Made by a program: the position numbers and the translations under genes | Part shown: positions 9,852 through 13,867 of the stretch, piece after piece | How positions within the stretch are numbered: the stretch's first letter is position 1 | Layout of the letters: every line of letters begins with the position of its first letter | Assembly (NCBI GenBank): GCA_900618425.1 | Contig: UZAN01047711.1 | Location: forward strand, 1-13,867 | Length of the DNA stretch: 13,867 nt | Direction of reading: 5' to 3' | DNA from: Echinostoma caproni | Lineage: Eukaryota; Platyhelminthes; Trematoda; Plagiorchiida; Echinostomatidae | The notes under the pieces: generated by a model | The model's database searches: none | Seen by the model: only the letters and a program-made list of their open reading frames with translations | What the model was told of the DNA's origin: nothing

Positions 9852-9940
9852 AGTCACCTACCCCGGGAATCAAACATGGACTAACAGTTCCTAAGGGAGA
9901 CGATAAACTGAGTGTCATAATACACTCAAGCCATGTGACT
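9852..9940 (-). other. tRNA-like sequence, possible SINE head
   Basis: Read on the minus strand, this 89-base block begins AGTCAC and ends GTGACT, a perfect 6-bp closing stem. TGGCTTGAGTG (9924-9934) fits an A box and GTTTGATTCCC (9865-9875) fits a B box, 59 bases apart, within the range for tRNA-derived promoters. A perfect 7-bp hairpin TGAGTGT/ACACTCA (9909-9915, 9922-9928) overlaps the A box. The T-stem does not pair well, so this is not a functional tRNA. It differs from the head of repeat copy B. It may be a remnant of a second SINE family or a decayed tRNA gene. Confidence 0.4.
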
Positions 9941-10107
9941 TTTTAGAGGAAGACTAGGTCTGTATATCGCCAATTTTAATTTCAGACAATAATCGCTCAT
10001 TGAATGAGTGACATTCAGCGGGGCAAATTGGATGGTAGTGGACTAGATACGTGATTTTCAAGTCAACCAACTAGCATTATTCATCCTGTTAGATGACTTT
10101 TCAGCTC

Positions 10108-10111
<4 letters not shown>

Positions 10112-10141
<30 letters not shown>
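10112..10141. repeat. (CA)15 microsatellite
   Basis: Fifteen perfect CA units lie immediately past the 3' end of the minus-strand retrotransposon. On that element's strand they read (TG)15 and begin about 100 bases after the last ORF2-like residues, so they may be its 3' tail. Confidence 0.95.
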
Positions 10142-10143
<2 letters not shown>

Positions 10144-10154
10144 AGAGTCATTAA

Positions 10155-10744
10155 TCATCGGATAGAGTCGCAGAGGGAAAATAAAAGTGTCCTAAATTCC
10201 AGATGAAGATGGCGTACAAGAGTGAGAGCAGAAGTCATTTGCCTAAGATTTTTCAAAATTTGTCTCTGACGGATGCTGTCTGTCCTGGAAATCTCGAAAG
10301 ATATGGGATAATGGACAAGCAGTAGGCAGTGGTCAGTGTACACTAGTTTGTAACGATACCTAGTTACGGAAGTGTGTACATATCGTTTAAGCCGTGTTTA
10401 ATGGGTGGTTGACGTCTGATAGAATATTGGTCAGCGATAAAGTTAAGCACGTGCAAATAAGGAATACCGCTTGTGCGAGAAATAATTTTAATAGACCGGC
10501 GTAGAATTGTGTAATCTTTAACTCTAAGACCGCCAAATAAAACTGGGGGGAAGTGAAGAAAATGGGTGACAACTCAAGAATATTCAAAACTGGTGAGCAA
10601 ATACAGTGGAAATTCTAAAGATCCCAAGCGGGAAATAAAGAAACACAATCGTCGAATCATTTTAAAAGTAGGGTTCAAATGTGGAGTCCACATGAGATCT
10701 TGGCAGATAGAAACACCGTGGTATTGTAGAGCAGGTACTGGGGG
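10155..10744 (-). pseudogene. Post-RT C-terminal region of CR1-like ORF2, broken
   Basis: From 10744 down to TAA 10364-10366 one frame stays open except for TGA 10574-10576. It reads VPALQYHGVSICQDLMW, FKMIRRLCFFISRLGSLEF, PPVLFGGLRVKDYTILRR and SIKIISRTSGIPYLHVLNF. YHGVSICQDLMW corresponds to the KYLGV-type thumb segment of non-LTR polymerases. After one more shift, TRYRYKLVYTDHCLLLVHYP and ISRTDSIRQRQILK continue the similarity to the end of the first element's ORF2 (RSKYILMPSRI onward). The frame then runs to 10155 without further similarity, so the ancestral stop was probably near 10240. Confidence 0.8.
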
Positions 10745-10775
10745 TTAGCGACATAGAGCACAAAGCAATTGCTTT

Positions 10776-11414
10776 TTAAAACTGCAACCGTTCACTCTGG
10801 ACTAGTGAGAAGACGGCACCCCTACATTTGGAGGCGGTAATAGATAATTTGGAATACGAAGGCCACAGGCTTAAGGCAGATTAATTGGTTTGAAGGTGTG
10901 AGAAACGAAAATCACCATGGAATTTGGAGCCTTTGGTGTCATAATCAGTATAGTTGATATGAAGATCGTCTGGGTCAGTGGGTAGGTCTGGAATATAGAA
11001 AGAGAAAACGGGACAATATAGCTTCCTGGAGCACCCCTGAATTAACCGGTAACGAGTCAGAATTTTTTCCGAGAAGCTTCGTGAAGTGTGTTCTACCAGT
11101 GAAATAATCTTGAAGTAGAGAAGCAGTAGTAATGAACAATCCAGTACCATGGAGTGAGAGATAAAAACCTGTCCCTCTGGACACAATTATATGCATTACC
11201 GTAGTCGAGTAAACACACACGAAATGCTGTACCATGTCTGTATAAGGATTGCAAAACTAAGTCCACCAAATGCGCAAGGGCGTCTAACGTAGAGCATTGT
11301 TTTGCGATAACCAAATTGTCCGTGATCTAACTACCCAGTGTTATGAATAATGTTATTAAGCATAAACTTTTCAAAAATCTTCAGTAAAGTGGAAATGCAG
11401 GTGATTGGTGGAAA
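10776..11414 (-). pseudogene. Reverse transcriptase domain, broken
   Basis: Motifs in order on the minus strand are: PPITCISTLLKIFEKFML (fingers, about 11360-11411), then GQFGYRK, then after a shift CSTLDALAHLV. The palm A motif LLDYGNAYNCV keeps its first Asp (11204-11206). In the next frame come LFITT, LLQDYFTGRT and GVLQEAILSRFLF (10999-11037). A further shift gives SFYIPDLPTDPDDLHIN and YTDY (10941-10952), where YADD is expected. The thumb follows as ITASKCRGAVFS. The reaction would be RNA-templated DNA synthesis, but the second catalytic Asp of the YADD box is Tyr, so activity is lost even without the frameshifts. One shift is a run of four A at 11300-11303. The domain call is firm. Confidence 0.9.
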
Positions 11415-11499
11415 TTCGAAATCAAAGTTATTTCCCATGATGAATGACATCCGGAAACGACTGGGAGACTTCGTAAATCTAACATTCCTTTAATGCACA

Positions 11500-11955
11500 A
11501 CAGGAGAAAGAAATACCAGAGATTCATTGAATCAAGTCTAACCCGGACTCATGCTGGTCGACAATCTTTTAGCGTTTCTATCGGGAAGCATCATCAGGAG
11601 TGAAACGCGTGACACTTGGTGATGGACAAAAATTGCAAACAGCTCGCAGTCTTGTTTATCCATCGTTTCGAGCACTACATTCGCGGCATTCAGTCCAATG
11701 CAGTTTGCACAATCGCTAACCATTCGTTTGCATGATACGGATTAGATTCCTTCCTGGGCGATTAATCAATAAAATAACTTCAGTGCTGCTAAGACAAAAT
11801 GTGAGAAGAATAGATGAGCAGCGTGAAAAGTAGACAAACGAGTGCTACTGTTCACGATACTTACCCATACTTGCCAACGTTTCTATCCATCGATTAGATC
11901 AACCCCTAGAACAGACGCGTACGATCTATGTGACCAAGAGTTTCACTATATCACT
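11500..11955. other. Unassigned region upstream of the minus-strand element
   Basis: A minus-strand open frame at 11538-11723 (61 codons) shows no motif I recognise and no clear continuation of the retrotransposon. It could be diverged upstream LINE sequence or unrelated flank. Otherwise nothing is seen before repeat copy C. Confidence 0.4.
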
Positions 11956-12308
11956 GTAGTGGTTGAACTAGGTACGAATTACGAATCACGGCCTCAACTG
12001 AAAAGCTGAATCGCACATGCACTCGCACGCTGGTACCGCCCACTTCGCCGAGACGCCAGAAAAAGGCCACAGAAGTATCAGTTCATTTATTGGAAGAAAC
12101 CAAGGGGATTAAATAACACGTACAAAGGAAGTTTATTGGTTTTACAGGTATCCATCAATGGTCTGCTTGTAATCTTGAAGTCATACAACTTCTGTCTGGA
12201 CCGCATGACTTCTGACTGGTCGGCACGATTGGCCTGTGGTTTTTGTCCAGAAACTGTAACGCGTCGCTACGTGGATGACGCTATCCCATAGCACAGGATC
12301 ATCACAAT
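11956..12308 (+). repeat. Dispersed ~350 bp repeat, copy C
   Basis: This copy aligns with copy B over its full body: GTAGTGGTTGAACTAGG, ACGAATCACGG, CGCCGAGACGCCAGAAAAAG, GGCCACAGAAGTATCAGTTC, GATTAAATAACACGTACAAA, TTTATTGGTTTTACAGGTA and CCAGAAACTGTAACGCGTC, ending at ATCATCACAA. Its length (353) is close to B's body (352) and A (343). No tRNA-like head is found to its left, so it either lost the head by 5' truncation or the family's unit is only the body. Confidence 0.75.
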
Positions 12309-12930
12309 CGCACCGGGTCATTCAATACCATTGAAGTTCTAACAAATTTCTGCATCGGAAAACTGCACTTAAACAATGCCCACCCGGTGGAGTTGGTAAC
12401 TCNTGGTAACTCGCATCCCACCTACCGTGTTCTTTGATAACTGAACAATTGAACAAGTCCCGAACTGTTTATCTAATACTCCGAACTGATCTCACTTGAA
12501 TTGCCTCACCAAAAATCACACAACGCTGCACAACTGGCAATGTTAAATTGAGGGCAGTCTGTTTATCTTCTGTGCTACATGACGGCACTGACCAGACTGC
12601 CGCAGCACAGACAGATGAGATTTCAGGGAAGCTATGGCAGATTTCGTGATTCACAAGTCTGACGCCAGACTGTGCCAAACAATTAATAGTACAATAACCT
12701 TTATAAAAAAGAAAACGTTCCATGATTTACATGTGTGTACAATGCTGCCAGGTTGAGGAATCCAACTGGAACCAAAGTCTGACCCATGAGGCAGCGGGAT
12801 GGTGTCCAGTTCATCGGATTTTACACCCTTTGGACCGGGTCAAACATCCAAGGTGCCCGGTTGGACCGGTGACCACTGCCACAACCGGGATGTGTGGCTC
12901 TTGCTTAGATTGGAATCAGGGATTTTAGCC
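12309..12930. other. Unassigned region containing an assembly seam
   Basis: No gene is recognised. The minus open frame at 12469-12723 (84 codons) and the plus open frame at 12722-12928 (68 codons) have no known motifs. A perfect 8-bp inverted repeat CCCGGTTG/CAACCGGG lies at 12856-12863 and 12882-12889. The ambiguous base at 12403 is described separately. Confidence 0.45.
12394..12412. other. Ambiguous base between duplicated 9-mers
   Basis: TGGTAACTC, N, TGGTAACTC: the only N in the window (12403) sits between two identical 9-mers. This is typical of two contig ends that overlap but were joined with a placeholder, so the duplication is probably artificial. Confidence 0.75.
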
Positions 12931-13867
12931 AGCTTTCCCAGGTGAAGTATCAGTGGTCAACCAAACCCCGTTGTAGCTCCGGACGTCGGTTATTCGTCCT
13001 CTCAGTTTGGTGGGAAAACATCGCCACGAGAACGCAGTAAAGCTCCCCTAGCAGAAGCTATTTGAGACGCCTGGTCATATGGGAGAATTTCGTAAGGTGC
13101 AACGGAAGAGTAACGAGCCACAACCCTAGACACCCACCCCCAAACATACTGAGTAAACACACAGTTGACCGGTAAGTGAAGAAGAATCATAGCAACCAAC
13201 CCCAATGCGTACACAAAACAAAAATAATTTCATACTGCATCGGTCGTCGCGCAGGATAATCAGGACCGCGCTGCCCATTGCATCGAGCGGGGTGGGTAGT
13301 GATAAGTCGCTACTGCTCAGATATCCCAACCTTTGTTTAACTTTGTCTTCCGTCTCCAACCCTCTCCCTTTACCCCTTCTACCGACCTGTAATAGTCTTT
13401 CAAGCAACTTGGATGTCAATCGCCAAAGGTTATTGCCAAATAGTACTGTAAGTGATTTCCCACGGAATGGATTGCAGATTCTAAAGCCTCGTCAATCACT
13501 GAATCTGGGGCCTTCAACGAGAGGACTTTAATGCAGCTAGGTCAACAAGCTTGTTTGGCTCGTACAATGGAATCCTTAGGAATCGATATTTGCTGCGTGT
13601 CGGAAACTCGGATCCAGGATCCTACTACTCTAAGCCACTTGAGCGCGCCAGATTTGTCGACGAGATACGTTCTTCGCACATCAGGCGACGATGAAGCTCG
13701 TTCAGTAGGTCAGCGCGGGGTAGGTATTGTACTCAGTAATAGGGAGGAGTCCTCTATAATCGATTGGATCCCCGTCAGCAGTCGTTTATGTGCAGTGCGT
13801 CTCCAGGGTTCAATCGGCGTCCGGAAGGGAAGCAACACTAAAAGGTGTTTGTCTATCGTATCAGCAT
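12931..13867 (+). mobile_element. 5' part of an RTE-like non-LTR retrotransposon
   Basis: The endonuclease region starts at about 13505 and runs off the window end. The preceding 300 bases (13205-13507) form an open frame that joins it through a one-base gap. The GC-richer stretch from about 12931 to 13204 is probably the element's 5' UTR, but its left border is a guess since I see no repeat or duplication marking it. The endonuclease differs in type from the two CR1-like fragments, which lack this domain here, so I treat it as a separate element family. The body with reverse transcriptase would lie beyond the window. Confidence 0.7.
13205..13867 (+). pseudogene. Endonuclease (EEP) domain of RTE-like ORF2, one frameshift, partial
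   Basis: An upstream open frame begins at ATG 13205 and runs 101 codons, ending in LPNSTVSDF, NGLQILKPRQSLNLG. The next frame takes over at 13507 with GAFNERTLMQLGQQACLART and continues open for about 120 codons to the window end, with GIDICCVSETRIQD, SGDDEARSVGQRGVGIVLSN and IIDWIPVSSRLCAVRLQGS. The Asn of GAFN (13516-13518) and the Glu of SETR (13603-13605) are the first metal-binding residues of the exonuclease-endonuclease-phosphatase fold that nicks target DNA. Later motifs lie outside the window. The G run at 13507-13510 appears one base short, which breaks the frame. The ATG at 13531 could start a shortened protein but would lose the GAFN motif. Confidence 0.85.

Larger units (their letters stand above)
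10143..11461 (-). mobile_element. Decayed CR1-like non-LTR retrotransposon, 5'-truncated
   Basis: A minus-strand relative of the element at 1-609. It contains reverse transcriptase from the finger region (about 11460) through palm and thumb, the C-terminal region, about 100 bases of 3' UTR and probably the adjoining (TG)15 tail. Coding similarity runs continuously but moves through frame segments in the order 2, 1, 0, 2, 1, 2, so there are at least five frameshifts, plus in-frame stops TAG 11331-11333, TAA 10776-10778 and TGA 10574-10576. No endonuclease domain is visible upstream, which fits 5' truncation, although weak similarity may extend to about 11510. It is an old, inactive copy. Confidence 0.85.

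Noticed and set aside
12722..12928. 68-codon plus-strand open frame with several cysteines
   Set aside because: No conserved spacing of the cysteines and no family resemblance.
1..13867. CRISPR array, bacterial operon or phage module
   Set aside because: No regularly spaced repeats, no ribosome-binding-site spaced genes, and the recognisable proteins are eukaryotic non-LTR retrotransposon domains.

Overview
The window looks like repeat-rich, gene-poor DNA from a flatworm, most likely a digenean trematode (an opisthorchiid or related fluke). The reasons are the sequences of the non-LTR retrotransposon fragments at both ends and in the middle, an apparently tRNA-headed dispersed repeat, roughly balanced to slightly AT-rich base composition, and no convincing complete host gene. 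The species call is inference and cannot be settled from the sequence alone.

Layout. Bases 1-609 are the 3' end of a plus-strand CR1/Jockey-like retrotransposon: the last ~155 codons of its ORF2 (frameshifted once near base 120), a short 3' UTR and an (AATAC)n tail. Three copies of a ~350 bp dispersed repeat lie at 1093-1435, 3807-4158 and 11956-12308. The middle copy continues leftward into a tRNA-like head (3678-3741), which makes the family a candidate SINE. A second tRNA-like block sits on the minus strand at 9852-9940. From about 10143 to 11460, minus strand, is a decayed relative of the first retrotransposon. It spans most of the reverse transcriptase and the C-terminal region, in at least six frame segments, with the catalytic YADD box mutated. 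It ends against a (CA)15 microsatellite that is probably its 3' tail. The last ~660 bases are the 5' part of a different, RTE-like element: an endonuclease (EEP) domain that is open to the window edge but separated from its upstream reading frame by a single missing base near 13507-13510.

Between these elements are long stretches (1436-3590, 4159-8000, 8323-9851, 11500-11955, 12309-12930) in which I see no recognisable gene. They are probably intergenic or intronic. One short open frame at 8086-8322 begins with a plausible signal peptide or membrane anchor and has a TATA-like box about 75 bp upstream. It is the only candidate host coding exon and is weakly supported. A single N at 12403 sits between two identical 9-mers and marks a likely assembly seam.

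The genes do not form an operon or pathway. The shared theme is LINE activity: autonomous elements of two types, now broken, plus a short repeat that such elements could have mobilised. I did not find a new defence, toxin or metabolic system. The repeat family with the tRNA-like head is the most interesting item.
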